From Methanosarcina sp. KYL-1 (GTDB taxonomy: Archaea; Halobacteriota; Methanosarcinia; Methanosarcinales; Methanosarcinaceae): a stretch of DNA of 64,000 nucleotides. The translations under genes and the position numbers were made by a program. The first letter of the stretch is position 1; each line of letters begins with the position of its first letter. Shown here one piece after another: positions 51,843 through 59,520 of the stretch. Under the pieces are notes generated by a model, which was not told the origin of the DNA, did not search any database, and was given only the letters and a program-made list of their open reading frames with translations. The stretch lies in contig NZ_VOUA01000007.1 of NCBI RefSeq assembly GCF_024372725.1, forward strand, positions 1 through 64,000. Direction: 5' to 3'.

Positions 51843-52352
51843 GTGCAGGGTTTTGTTTCAAGAGATTCAATCGCAGCAGACGAGTCTGCAGTTTTCGGGC
51901 TTCCTTTCAGGTTCTCTGTGGCAGGCATCCTTTTTGCATTGCTCCTGCTGCTTTCCTCAGTTTCCATCTCTGACTTTCTGGATGGGGCAAAAGAAAGGGA
52001 GGCTCTGGCTGAGATCTCAAAGCTCACAGAAGCTGCCGAACAACTCTCGCTTCGGGGGGAAGGCAGTAAAGTAACTCTTGAGTTCAGGGTCCCTGAAGGT
52101 ACGGCAGTGGGTTTTGGGGCTCTACCCGGAAAGGAAGGGCAGTGGCCGGAAGATGCGAATAATTATTATGTCAGCATTGAGGGGAGGATTAGCTCTTACT
52201 CAGCAGGTGCCTCCTTTTCGAATGCGGATCTGAGGGGGCCTGTGTTTTTCGGTTCTGGCCTGCACAGGCTGGTCCTTTCTACAGGAATCGAACCCGTTTC
52301 AGGAAGGCTTTTCGTGCTCGTTTCCGATTCCGGGGATCCGGAGGGGTTATGA
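51843..52352 (+). CDS. Pilin-like membrane-anchored protein, first of a four-gene cluster
   Basis: This 169-residue protein starts with GTG, then AADESAVFGLPFRFSV, then one strong membrane helix (AGILFALLLLLSSVSISDFL) and an outside helical/beta domain with GLHRLVLSTGIEPVSGRLFV. The leader motif DE-x4-GLP resembles the pilin-like proteins at 17368 and 17878. It probably belongs to a pilus-like or secreted surface complex, but neither ATPase nor assembly platform gene is seen. Its stop overlaps the next gene in ATGA. Family names for such archaeal proteins (DUF7287-like) are from memory and unverified. Confidence 0.75.
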   Translation: MQGFVSRDSIAADESAVFGLPFRFSVAGILFALLLLLSSVSISDFLDGAKEREALAEISKLTEAAEQLSLRGEGSKVTLEFRVPEGTAVGFGALPGKEGQWPEDANNYYVSIEGRISSYSAGASFSNADLRGPVFFGSGLHRLVLSTGIEPVSGRLFVLVSDSGDPEGL

Positions 52353-53080
52353 TAAAAAGAGCTGGCCGGGAAAGGGTTTCCATTCTTGGAGATGAAGGCC
52401 TTGTCGTTGAGTCAGGTCTGGTCGTTGAGTCAGGTCCGGTTGAGAAGGAATGTATGGTCAGGGAGAAACATCCGGGGCCTGGTATTCTGGGGGACGAGTC
52501 TGCCTGGGCTGATTTTCTGCTCTCGAAAGCAGCCCTTATCGTAGCAAGCATTGTCCTCTTTGCAGCCCTCTTTCACCTGGCTGCCGGTTTCGGAGCCCTT
52601 GAGGCCCGGGACCGGCTTGATTTCCTTGCCAGGGACTTCAAAGCTGCCGTTGACGGGGTAGGAACCATGAATTTTCCTGCGGAGCCTTCGGAAGCCGCCT
52701 ATTCCTTTGAAGAAAATGAGGTGTTTCTGGCTTCCCCTTTCGAGAAAGGCATAGAAGTGTATGTTTCAGGGGAATATGTCCGGCTTGATGGCGAATTTGA
52801 CGGAAAGGATTTGAGGGCGGTAAAACCCTTCGCTTTCAGGGTCCTGCCTTTCAATGAAACCTTGCTTCTGGAGAAACTTCTTTCCCGGTTCGGGGTAGAG
52901 GGAAGGGAAGAAAGTCCGCTGCCTGCAAATTACTCGGAGATTGAGGCATACCTTTCGGCCCTGGGGATGGAGGAAACTGTTCTGGATACGGACAAAACTA
53001 TCTTCATAAAAAAGGAATTTATCTATGTGCAGGAAGGGGGGAAGGTTTCTGCCTTTGGGTGTGTCCTTGTCTATCAATGA
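52349..53080 (+). CDS. Membrane-anchored hypothetical protein, second of the cluster
   Basis: This 243-residue protein has a long N-terminal cytoplasmic leader including repeated LVVESG, then GDESAWADFLLSKAALI and one membrane helix (about 58-80), then an acidic outside domain. It shares the GDESA-type motif with the first gene. The ATG start has GGAGGGG upstream and overlaps the upstream stop in ATGA, so translation is coupled. No enzyme motif is seen. The role is probably structural. Confidence 0.72.
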   Translation: MIKRAGRERVSILGDEGLVVESGLVVESGPVEKECMVREKHPGPGILGDESAWADFLLSKAALIVASIVLFAALFHLAAGFGALEARDRLDFLARDFKAAVDGVGTMNFPAEPSEAAYSFEENEVFLASPFEKGIEVYVSGEYVRLDGEFDGKDLRAVKPFAFRVLPFNETLLLEKLLSRFGVEGREESPLPANYSEIEAYLSALGMEETVLDTDKTIFIKKEFIYVQEGGKVSAFGCVLVYQ

Positions 53081-53633
53081 CCCGTTTGCAGCGGGCGTAA
53101 AATTGCTCAGGATTTTTAGAGTTTCCGGGTCCGGACTGATCAGGGATGAGAGGGGCGTACTTGAGCCGCAGGCCGACCTCCTTTCCACGGCGATTGCAGT
53201 TATGGGCTTTGTGGTTTTTGCAGCCCTGCTGTCCCAGGCATACCAGGGGTACGAAGACCGTTCCTTTACCCTGGAAAATTACGAAAGCGCTTCCCTTCTT
53301 GCCGGGAACCTGGCCGGGGATCCTGCCTTCAGGGGAGAACACCCTGACCTGCTCTCGGCTGAGGCCCTCGACGGGCTTTCGGGCCCTGAAGGGAAAACGG
53401 AACGAGAGCGGCTTTTTGCAGCTTTTTCCGGAAACTACGTTTTCCTTGTGGAAATCAGGACAGGGGACAGCAGGTGGGAGTGGAGGATTGTGCCGGATGA
53501 TTCGGACCCGGGAATGTTTCTGGAAGGGAAGGACAGGGTTGCTGCCTCCGTGCCCGTAGTCATCGAGTTAAACCCCGCGGAATCGGTCCCCGGAACCTTT
53601 ACTGTGGTGCTCTATGAATCTGGGTGGATCTAG
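53025..53633 (+). CDS. Membrane-anchored hypothetical protein, third of the cluster
   Basis: This 202-residue protein overlaps the second gene by 56 bp. The ATG at 53025 follows AAGGAA; a GTG at 53061 is an alternative start. IRDERGVLEPQADLLSTAIA precedes one membrane helix (about residues 54-72), and the rest is an outside domain. It ends ESGWI with TAG at 53631-53633. Reading through that TAG would add 14 residues and end at a TGA overlapping the next gene's ATG in ATGA, as elsewhere in this cluster. Confidence 0.72.
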   Translation: MCRKGGRFLPLGVSLSINDPFAAGVKLLRIFRVSGSGLIRDERGVLEPQADLLSTAIAVMGFVVFAALLSQAYQGYEDRSFTLENYESASLLAGNLAGDPAFRGEHPDLLSAEALDGLSGPEGKTERERLFAAFSGNYVFLVEIRTGDSRWEWRIVPDDSDPGMFLEGKDRVAASVPVVIELNPAESVPGTFTVVLYESGWI

Positions 53634-53690
53634 GTAGATTTCTTTGAATCTGAGTACATTTCTTTGAACCTGGGATGATTTCTTTGAGAA
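53600..53690 (+). repeat. 20-bp repeats at the gene 3/gene 4 junction
   Basis: GAATCTGAGTACATTTCTTT and GAACCTGGGATGATTTCTTT at about 53646 and 53666 repeat a motif already present as GAATCTGGGTGGAT in the gene 3 end (53616), with a diverged final part near 53686. Confidence 0.6.
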
Positions 53691-54913
53691 TGACTGAAAT
53701 GAAAATAGATTCCCGCCTCGGGGTGAATTTCGGGGAAGGATGCTGTTCCGCTTATTCAACGGTCTTCGATGCCCTTTTTTTGCTTGTGCTGATCTCGCTT
53801 GCCGGCATTCTGCTCATGCCTTCCCTGCAGGCAGAGGAACAGTATGCTGCAGCCGGGTATGTGGCAGGTTCGGAACTTGACTCCTATCTTCTGGAGTCAC
53901 TTCTCTCCTGCAAGCTGGAAGGCTTTGAGTATGAAATCTCCCCCTTTTCGGTGCTCGGGCTTCCCCTTCCTGAAAACTCTGTTGTTGAAAGCCCTGCAAA
54001 AACCCTTTTCGGAAAAGAACAGGGACACAGAACCTTTGCCGACCTGACGGCCGAAAACCTGGCTCTCTCCCTCAAGCTTTCAAATGATGGTTCATCCGTT
54101 TCCCTCAACCCTCTGGCTGCCGACTACTCCGACCGGACTTCGGAAGCTATTGGGGCCTACCTGGACAGAAAACTGGCCGGCAGGTTTTCCTACCATTTTG
54201 AGGCGTACTGGTATCCCGTGGAAGCTTTTCCCCTGGGAAGCGAACTCATTATAGGGGAGGAAGCGCCTGCGGGTGCAGTCAGGCAGAGTGTGAAGCTTTC
54301 CATGCCTCTTTATACGTCCACACCTTCGAGAGACCCTCTCTTTGTCTGTGTGAATGATTCCGTGCTTGAAGCAGCCCTTAATTCTTCCGATGAAGAGGCG
54401 GCCCGGACTCTCTCCGAGGCTTTTAATGCTTCCCTGGATGCCGCAGCCCTTGAAGGTGCGGGGACGGTTATAGGACTGCTTTTCCCTTCTGAATACACGG
54501 GGTCGGTTTTCGGGGAGGAGGCGGACGAGTCTTTCGAGACCCTGCTCTATGGCGTAAGGGAAGACTCAGGTACCGGAACTTCTCCGTCTCCCGAAGATGC
54601 GTTTGCAGGCTTCTTTGCGGGCCTGCTCGGAACCGGGTTCGAAATCGATCCGGAGTTCAGTCCTGAAAATATGTCTTCTTCCGATTTCCTGCTTCTTGAA
54701 GACTTGCTGGAAGCCTGTCTGGAAAAGGAGATAAGAGGAGAGCTTGAAGCCGAGTTTTCAGGTGAAATCAACGGCACGGTTTCCGCCATTCTTGAGGCTG
54801 AAGACTTTTCGGAAGCGCAGGCCCTCCGGGATGGCCAGGTCGAGTCTATCTACCGGCAGATAAATCCGGGAGGGGCACGAGTAGTCCTGAGCCTCTGGGA
54901 GCCTTTTGCATGA
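53675..54913 (+). CDS. Membrane-anchored hypothetical protein, fourth of the cluster
   Basis: This 412-residue protein has an N-terminal leader with EGCCSAYSTVFDALFL and one membrane helix (FLLVLISLAGILLMP), then a large acidic outside region with several Asp/Glu-rich loops. Two further in-frame ATG codons (53690, 53699) are possible starts. The first is favoured if the gene 3 TAG is read through. The domain resembles DUF7284-like archaeal surface proteins, from memory only. It closes the cluster; no ATPase follows. Confidence 0.75.
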   Translation: MISLRMTEMKIDSRLGVNFGEGCCSAYSTVFDALFLLVLISLAGILLMPSLQAEEQYAAAGYVAGSELDSYLLESLLSCKLEGFEYEISPFSVLGLPLPENSVVESPAKTLFGKEQGHRTFADLTAENLALSLKLSNDGSSVSLNPLAADYSDRTSEAIGAYLDRKLAGRFSYHFEAYWYPVEAFPLGSELIIGEEAPAGAVRQSVKLSMPLYTSTPSRDPLFVCVNDSVLEAALNSSDEEAARTLSEAFNASLDAAALEGAGTVIGLLFPSEYTGSVFGEEADESFETLLYGVREDSGTGTSPSPEDAFAGFFAGLLGTGFEIDPEFSPENMSSSDFLLLEDLLEACLEKEIRGELEAEFSGEINGTVSAILEAEDFSEAQALRDGQVESIYRQINPGGARVVLSLWEPFA

Positions 54914-55308
54914 ATATGCCTTTTGCACGACTGCCTTTTGCGTGCCCCTCCTTTGAAGGACTCACAATTTGAATAAACCTGCTCTTTGAATGAACCCTGA
55001 GGGGTGCCTTTCTCCCCTTGCGGGACTTCGGTTTTTTCTTCCCCTTTTAGAACGGGGCTGCTGCTGCTTTTATCTTTTTTCCCCAACACAAACTATATAT
55101 CACATGTTGTGCTTGGTAGTGACGCTTTTACCGAAAAACCGCTTTTTCAGGAATCCTGTAAAAAGCCATACGGCAACTGTTGCCGTGACGGATTATATTA
55201 TATATCTCCGATCGATGTGATTGGTCCGTTATAGTCGGTAAAGATATAACTTCATCCCGGATAGTTTTTCGTCCGGGCATCGATCAACTGATATCAGGAG
55301 AATGACCA
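54914..55308. other. Gene-free region before rps15
   Basis: Spacer with a pyrimidine-rich stretch (55010-55080, possible terminator of the pilin-like cluster) and an AT-rich segment (ATATATCACATG near 55095; GATTATATTATATATC near 55190) that may be the rps15 promoter. No RNA gene is seen. Confidence 0.55.
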
Positions 55309-55767
55309 ATGGCAAAAATGCATACCAGAAGAAAAGGTAAATCCTGTGCCACCAGGCCCAACAGAACCGAGGCCCCCGAGTGGTGCAAGATGAGTGCAGA
55401 AGAGGTTACCACAGTTGTGCTGGACCTCTGGAAGCAGGGTGTCGCAACAGCGGAAATCGGGATGATCTTAAGGGACCGCTATGGTGTCCCCGATGCCAAG
55501 CTTGTAACCGGCAAGAAGATCACGACTATCCTTAAGGACAACAACGTCGCCCCGAGTGTCCCCGAAGACCTCTACAACCTTATCGTAAAGGCCCTCAATC
55601 TCAGGAAACACCTCTCAATCAACAAGAAGGATGTCCACAACAGGCGCTCCCTCCAGTTGACCGAGTCCAAGATCCGCAGGCTTGTTAAGTACTATCACCA
55701 GGAAAAGGTACTTCCGAAAGACTGGTTCTACAAGCCCGAGACCGCAGAAATGATGATTACCAGGTAA
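55309..55767 (+). CDS. rps15: 30S ribosomal protein S15P/S13e
   Basis: This is an archaeal small-subunit ribosomal protein (S15P, S13e in eukaryotes) of 152 residues. It starts [20 protein letters not shown] and contains the conserved [20 protein letters not shown] and ends [23 protein letters not shown] precedes the ATG. It stands alone here; the next gene is on the other strand, convergent. Confidence 0.97.
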   Translation: MAKMHTRRKGKSCATRPNRTEAPEWCKMSAEEVTTVVLDLWKQGVATAEIGMILRDRYGVPDAKLVTGKKITTILKDNNVAPSVPEDLYNLIVKALNLRKHLSINKKDVHNRRSLQLTESKIRRLVKYYHQEKVLPKDWFYKPETAEMMITR

Positions 55768-55873
55768 AACCTGGAAATCTTTTTTTCAAATTCTTTTTTT
55801 CAAAGGCTGGCTTGCCTTCCGGCAAACCTCCTTCTTTTTTTCTTTCGCTTTTTTATAAACGGTGTTTTTTTCT

Positions 55874-56659
55874 TTATATATGGCTGCCTGTGCAGCCCCA
55901 TTCCAGGCTTTCTGGAACTATACACCGCATGCCTGCGATTTCTCCTATTACTACCGGCAGGCCGTATACATCTTCTATTACCCGGGGCGTGATAACCTCG
56001 GCCCCTCCATAGCTGTGAATTTTTCCTCCTTTTAGAAGGATGAACCTGTCTGCATACCTGAGGGCCTGGTTGAGGTCGTGCATCGTCATCACAGCAGCAA
56101 TCCGGTGTTCATGGACTATCTGCCGGATAATTGCAAGGATTTCCACCTGATTCTTGAGGTCAAGGCTGCTAGTAGGCTCGTCAAGGAGGAGAACCTTCGG
56201 TTCCTGTACGAGCGAACGTGCAATTGCGACTTTCTGGAGTTCGCCTCCGCTCATTTCATCTATGTAGGCCAGGCGCAGTTTTTCCATCGAAAGTAAACGG
56301 AAAACCGAATCTACGATCTTCAGGTCCTTTTCGCTTATATCCCATTTGATGTGAGGCCGCCTCCCGAGCAGGACTGCATCAAAAGCTGTCAGCCTCCCGG
56401 TTTCCACGCGCTGGGGAACATAACCTATCTTGCGTGCGATCTCCATCATTTCAAGCTCGAGGAGATTTTCCCCGTCGATATGTACGGCTCCTCCTTTTGG
56501 CTGGAGGATGCGGTTGAGGCACTTTAAAAGGGTGGTCTTGCCAACACCGTTCGGGCCGAGGATTACGACTATTTCCCCTTCCCCGATGTTGAAGGCTATC
56601 TCTTTGAGCACTTCCCGGTTCCTGTATAAAAACCGGAGTTCTTCTACGTTCAGGATCAT
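55874..56659 (-). CDS. ABC transporter ATP-binding protein (iron-complex/cobamide type)
   Basis: This is the ATPase of an importer for iron complexes or cobamides, FecE/BtuD type. The 261 residues contain Walker A GPNGVGKTTLLKCLNRI, the signature MSGGELQKVAIARSLVQEPK and Walker B LLLDEPTSSLDLKNQ, plus a His switch in MTMHDLNQALRYADR. It overlaps the permease gene by 4 bp. The substrate is not identifiable; proximity to the cobamide genes is suggestive only. Confidence 0.92.
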   Translation of the reverse strand: MILNVEELRFLYRNREVLKEIAFNIGEGEIVVILGPNGVGKTTLLKCLNRILQPKGGAVHIDGENLLELEMMEIARKIGYVPQRVETGRLTAFDAVLLGRRPHIKWDISEKDLKIVDSVFRLLSMEKLRLAYIDEMSGGELQKVAIARSLVQEPKVLLLDEPTSSLDLKNQVEILAIIRQIVHEHRIAAVMTMHDLNQALRYADRFILLKGGKIHSYGGAEVITPRVIEDVYGLPVVIGEIAGMRCIVPESLEWGCTGSHI

Positions 56660-57726
56660 CTTCGGTACCCCCTGAGAAGTAGATAAATAAAGGTAGGTGC
56701 TCCCATGAAAGCGGTGAGCACAGAGACAGGAAGCACATACGGTGCTACTATGAGCCTTGCGGCTGTATCCGATACAAGAAGGAGGATTCCTCCCATCAGG
56801 GCAGAGCCCGGGATCAGGAACCGCTGGTCATCTCCTATGACCCGCCTGACCATATGCGGACAGATTAGCCCCACAAACCCGATGACGCCGAGAAAAGCTA
56901 CGATTACCGCCGAGACCAGAGCCGCAACGATCATGCCGATAAGCCTTATTCTCTCCACATTGACGCCGAGTCCCTTTGCTGTTTCATCTCCCGCATCGAT
57001 GGCATTATAGTTCCAGCGGTTGGCTACAAAGAATAAGGTAGCCAGCAGGACTACTCCTGCCATAATCCCCAGTTCCGTCCAGTTCACTCTCCCTACGTCT
57101 CCAAAGGTCCAGAAAACAACGGCAGCAAGCTGGGTGTCGTCAGCAAAGTACTGCAGGAACATCGTCCCTGCTGTAAAGAGGGAAGAAAGCGCAACACCTG
57201 CAAGTACCATCACTTCTGGGGAAGCTCCCCTTATCCGGGAGATTATCAGGATTATCCCTGTGGCGAGGAGACAAAAGAGGAAAGCCGTCATAGTTGTCAG
57301 GTAGGGGTTGTTGATCGTTACCGCATTTGCAACAGTTGACTGCATCTTTCCTGTCCCGAGGAGGATCACCGAGACGGCAGCTCCGAAAGCTCCTGCATTC
57401 GAGATCCCCAGAGTAAATGGTGACCCGAGAGGATTGCGCAGGATCGACTGCATTATCACTCCTGTCACTGAAAGCCCAACTCCTGCAACTACCGCCGCAA
57501 GCGCCTGGGGGAGGCGGATGTTCCAGATGATTGCATCCCACTTGGTAGAGACGCTTTGTCCCAGCAAAGTTTGCATCACCTCGTAAGGGTGAATAGTTAC
57601 AGCCCCAACAGAGATTGAGTACACAAACATAAAGAAGAGGAGGATGGTTCCTCCCAGGATACAGATGGACTTGTGCCGCACGTATCCGAGGTAATCCTCA
57701 GGGATTGCTCCGTCGTTAAAGTGCAC
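56656..57726 (-). CDS. FecCD/BtuC-type ABC permease
   Basis: This is a 356-residue integral membrane permease with about ten membrane helices. It carries the family block FLGVIGFVGLICPHMVRRVIGDDQ near 300-320, where the ATPase binds, and RNPLGSPFTLGISNAGAFGA. A GTG start is chosen since no ATG lies upstream in frame; AGGA lies near. It is followed by the ATPase (4-bp overlap) and preceded by the binding-protein gene 19 bp away. The three form one operon. Confidence 0.92.
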   Translation of the reverse strand: MHFNDGAIPEDYLGYVRHKSICILGGTILLFFMFVYSISVGAVTIHPYEVMQTLLGQSVSTKWDAIIWNIRLPQALAAVVAGVGLSVTGVIMQSILRNPLGSPFTLGISNAGAFGAAVSVILLGTGKMQSTVANAVTINNPYLTTMTAFLFCLLATGIILIISRIRGASPEVMVLAGVALSSLFTAGTMFLQYFADDTQLAAVVFWTFGDVGRVNWTELGIMAGVVLLATLFFVANRWNYNAIDAGDETAKGLGVNVERIRLIGMIVAALVSAVIVAFLGVIGFVGLICPHMVRRVIGDDQRFLIPGSALMGGILLLVSDTAARLIVAPYVLPVSVLTAFMGAPTFIYLLLRGYRR

Positions 57727-57744
57727 TTCCTGATACCCTCCGTT

Positions 57745-58911
57745 TTACTTCGGAATCTGTCCAAAGCCCAGGTTATTGTATTGCTCATTCAGGTCTGAGA
57801 ATACCGGTTCCCCCACAAAAAAGGTGTATATCTCATCTGCTCTGGCTTTCGGGTCAATATCTTCAAACCGGTCCGGATAGAGGACTTTCCCTACAAAGTA
57901 AGCGTTTCCAAGCACTGATTCGTAGTTTGTGTTGTAGTAGTTGTAGGGTATCACTCCGTAAATATTGCCATTCTTCACAACCGAGAGCCCTGTTAGTGAT
58001 GGATCTGTCTTAAGTTCACTGGTGGCTCCGCCGTCACCCAGCTGGGTAGTGCCGATGTCTATGAAGATATATTCCGGGTCCCACTCAATGAGTTTTTCTT
58101 TGGCGATGTCGGCGTGATCCATGCCCATTCCTGCTGCAACGTTATCCGCATGTACCCAGAGGAACGGTGCGTATGCCGGCTCTGTGGAAATAATCCCGTG
58201 AGCTCCTGCATAACTCACCCCGCCTACATAGACATCCTTTTGTTCGGACTCGGGAATGTCTGCTGTCCGGCTGTCAAGGTCTTCCAGTGTCGTTTCGAAG
58301 TAAGCGATCACTTCTTCTGCCCTTTCCCCCTTTCCAACGACTTCTCCCATTAACCGGAGCGAACTGTACATATCAGCTTTATCCTCTTCGTTCCGCATAG
58401 ACCCGTAGGGGAAGGCAACTACAGGAATACCGGTCTTTTCCTGGAGCTCGTCGGCATCCGCGATGCTGGCTGCAGGATCAACCGTCTCTACCTTGAGGAT
58501 GACCTGCGGGCTGATTGCAATGATCTTCTCCGGGTCATCATTTCCTCTGAACTCGCCTATCAGGGGATAGTTCTTTAGCTGGGGATTTGCAAGGGCGTAT
58601 GGACGACCTTCAATCTCTGAGTCCCTTGTCTCTATGCTGTCAACTCCGACTATAAGGTCCTGGGCCTGCAGGTATACGAGATAACGCAGGCACCCGGACC
58701 CGGAGCACACGACACTTTCAACATTTGCGGGTATGGTGACCGCCCTGCCAAATCCATCGGTGATCGTGACTTCTCCGGACTCTTCTGAAGTTGAACCTTC
58801 TTCCTGGACCGGTGCGGATTTGCTCGTGCACCCCGAGCTTACGACCAGGGCAACGATGAGCATTCCTATGAGAATGATGCTCGCTAATTTATTACGACAA
58901 AGTTTTTTCAT
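57745..58911 (-). CDS. ABC transporter substrate-binding lipoprotein (iron-complex/cobamide type)
   Basis: This is a 388-residue secreted binding protein. A signal peptide ends in the lipobox-like VVSSGC, so it is probably a lipid-anchored protein. A low-complexity Glu/Ser linker is followed by the TroA-fold two-lobe domain, for example TITDGFGRAVTIPANVESVV and GVSYAGAHGIISTEPAYAPF. AGAGGAAAG precedes the ATG. It is first in an operon with permease and ATPase. The ligand is unknown (iron complex or corrinoid). The duplicated element at 58966-59058 lies just upstream. Confidence 0.92.
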   Translation of the reverse strand: MKKLCRNKLASIILIGMLIVALVVSSGCTSKSAPVQEEGSTSEESGEVTITDGFGRAVTIPANVESVVCSGSGCLRYLVYLQAQDLIVGVDSIETRDSEIEGRPYALANPQLKNYPLIGEFRGNDDPEKIIAISPQVILKVETVDPAASIADADELQEKTGIPVVAFPYGSMRNEEDKADMYSSLRLMGEVVGKGERAEEVIAYFETTLEDLDSRTADIPESEQKDVYVGGVSYAGAHGIISTEPAYAPFLWVHADNVAAGMGMDHADIAKEKLIEWDPEYIFIDIGTTQLGDGGATSELKTDPSLTGLSVVKNGNIYGVIPYNYYNTNYESVLGNAYFVGKVLYPDRFEDIDPKARADEIYTFFVGEPVFSDLNEQYNNLGFGQIPK

Positions 58912-58965
58912 AATACTTTCCTCTATTCTGATAGAGAAAAAGTATTACATAAAATTATCTAATTG

Positions 58966-59058
58966 TTCTTATCAACCCTTCTAATATCAACTGATTTTTA
59001 AAAAATATGTGATTAATTAAACTTTTCTTATCAATTCTTCTAATATCAACTGATTTTT
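58966..59058 (-). promoter_or_regulatory. Duplicated 34-bp element upstream of the ABC operon
   Basis: Two copies at 58966-58999 and 59025-59058 start TTCTTATCAA and include CTTCTAATATCAACTGATTT. They differ at only two bases and lie 55-150 bp before the binding-protein start. They may be operators for a metal- or cobamide-responsive regulator. Confidence 0.5.
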
Positions 59059-59327
59059 GGAGAACCTGTTATTATCATAACTTCTCATAACATATTATAA
59101 TTATTTGATGACTTTTCTCCCGGGTATTATATATAGCATCAAAAATTATTCAAGTATTAAATTGCAAACTTGCCAGGGGCTTTAGTTCAATAAGCAAATG
59201 ATTGAACTTAGAACCGGATGAACAACCACTCATCAGGCCCGATTTTTCTGCATAACTAAAAAGACACTCTAATAATTTGGGTTAATTAAAAAACTTGGAA
59301 TTAATATAATGAACTTTCCTAAAAAAA

Positions 59328-59487
59328 GTTTGAATAAGGAAGTTCGAATAAGGAAGTTTGAATAAGGAAGTTTGAATAAGGAAGTTTGAATAAGGAAGTT
59401 TGTAACAAAAAAGTTTGTAACAAAAAAGTTTGTAACAAAAAAGTTTGTAACAAAAAAGTTTGTAACAAAAAAGTTTGTAATAAAAAA
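59328..59487. repeat. Composite array: five 14-bp units then six 15-bp units
   Basis: GTTTGAATAAGGAA repeats from 59328 (14 bp, five copies). The array then switches to GTTTGTAACAAAAAA from 59398 (15 bp, six copies, the last GTTTGTAATAAAAAA). All begin with GTTTG. It lies 34 bp after the cetZ stop on the minus strand. Confidence 0.92.
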
Positions 59488-59520
59488 GTGGAATCAGGTA
59501 AAAGGGGAGTAACCTGAATT

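Larger units (their letters stand above)
58912..59520. other. Region between the ABC operon and cetZ
   Basis: Holds the ABC operon promoter with its repeated element (58966-58999 and 59025-59058), a TATA-like region (TATTATATATAG near 59126) and the composite tandem array (59328-59487) that follows the cetZ stop on the minus strand. No coding sequence is accepted. Confidence 0.55.
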
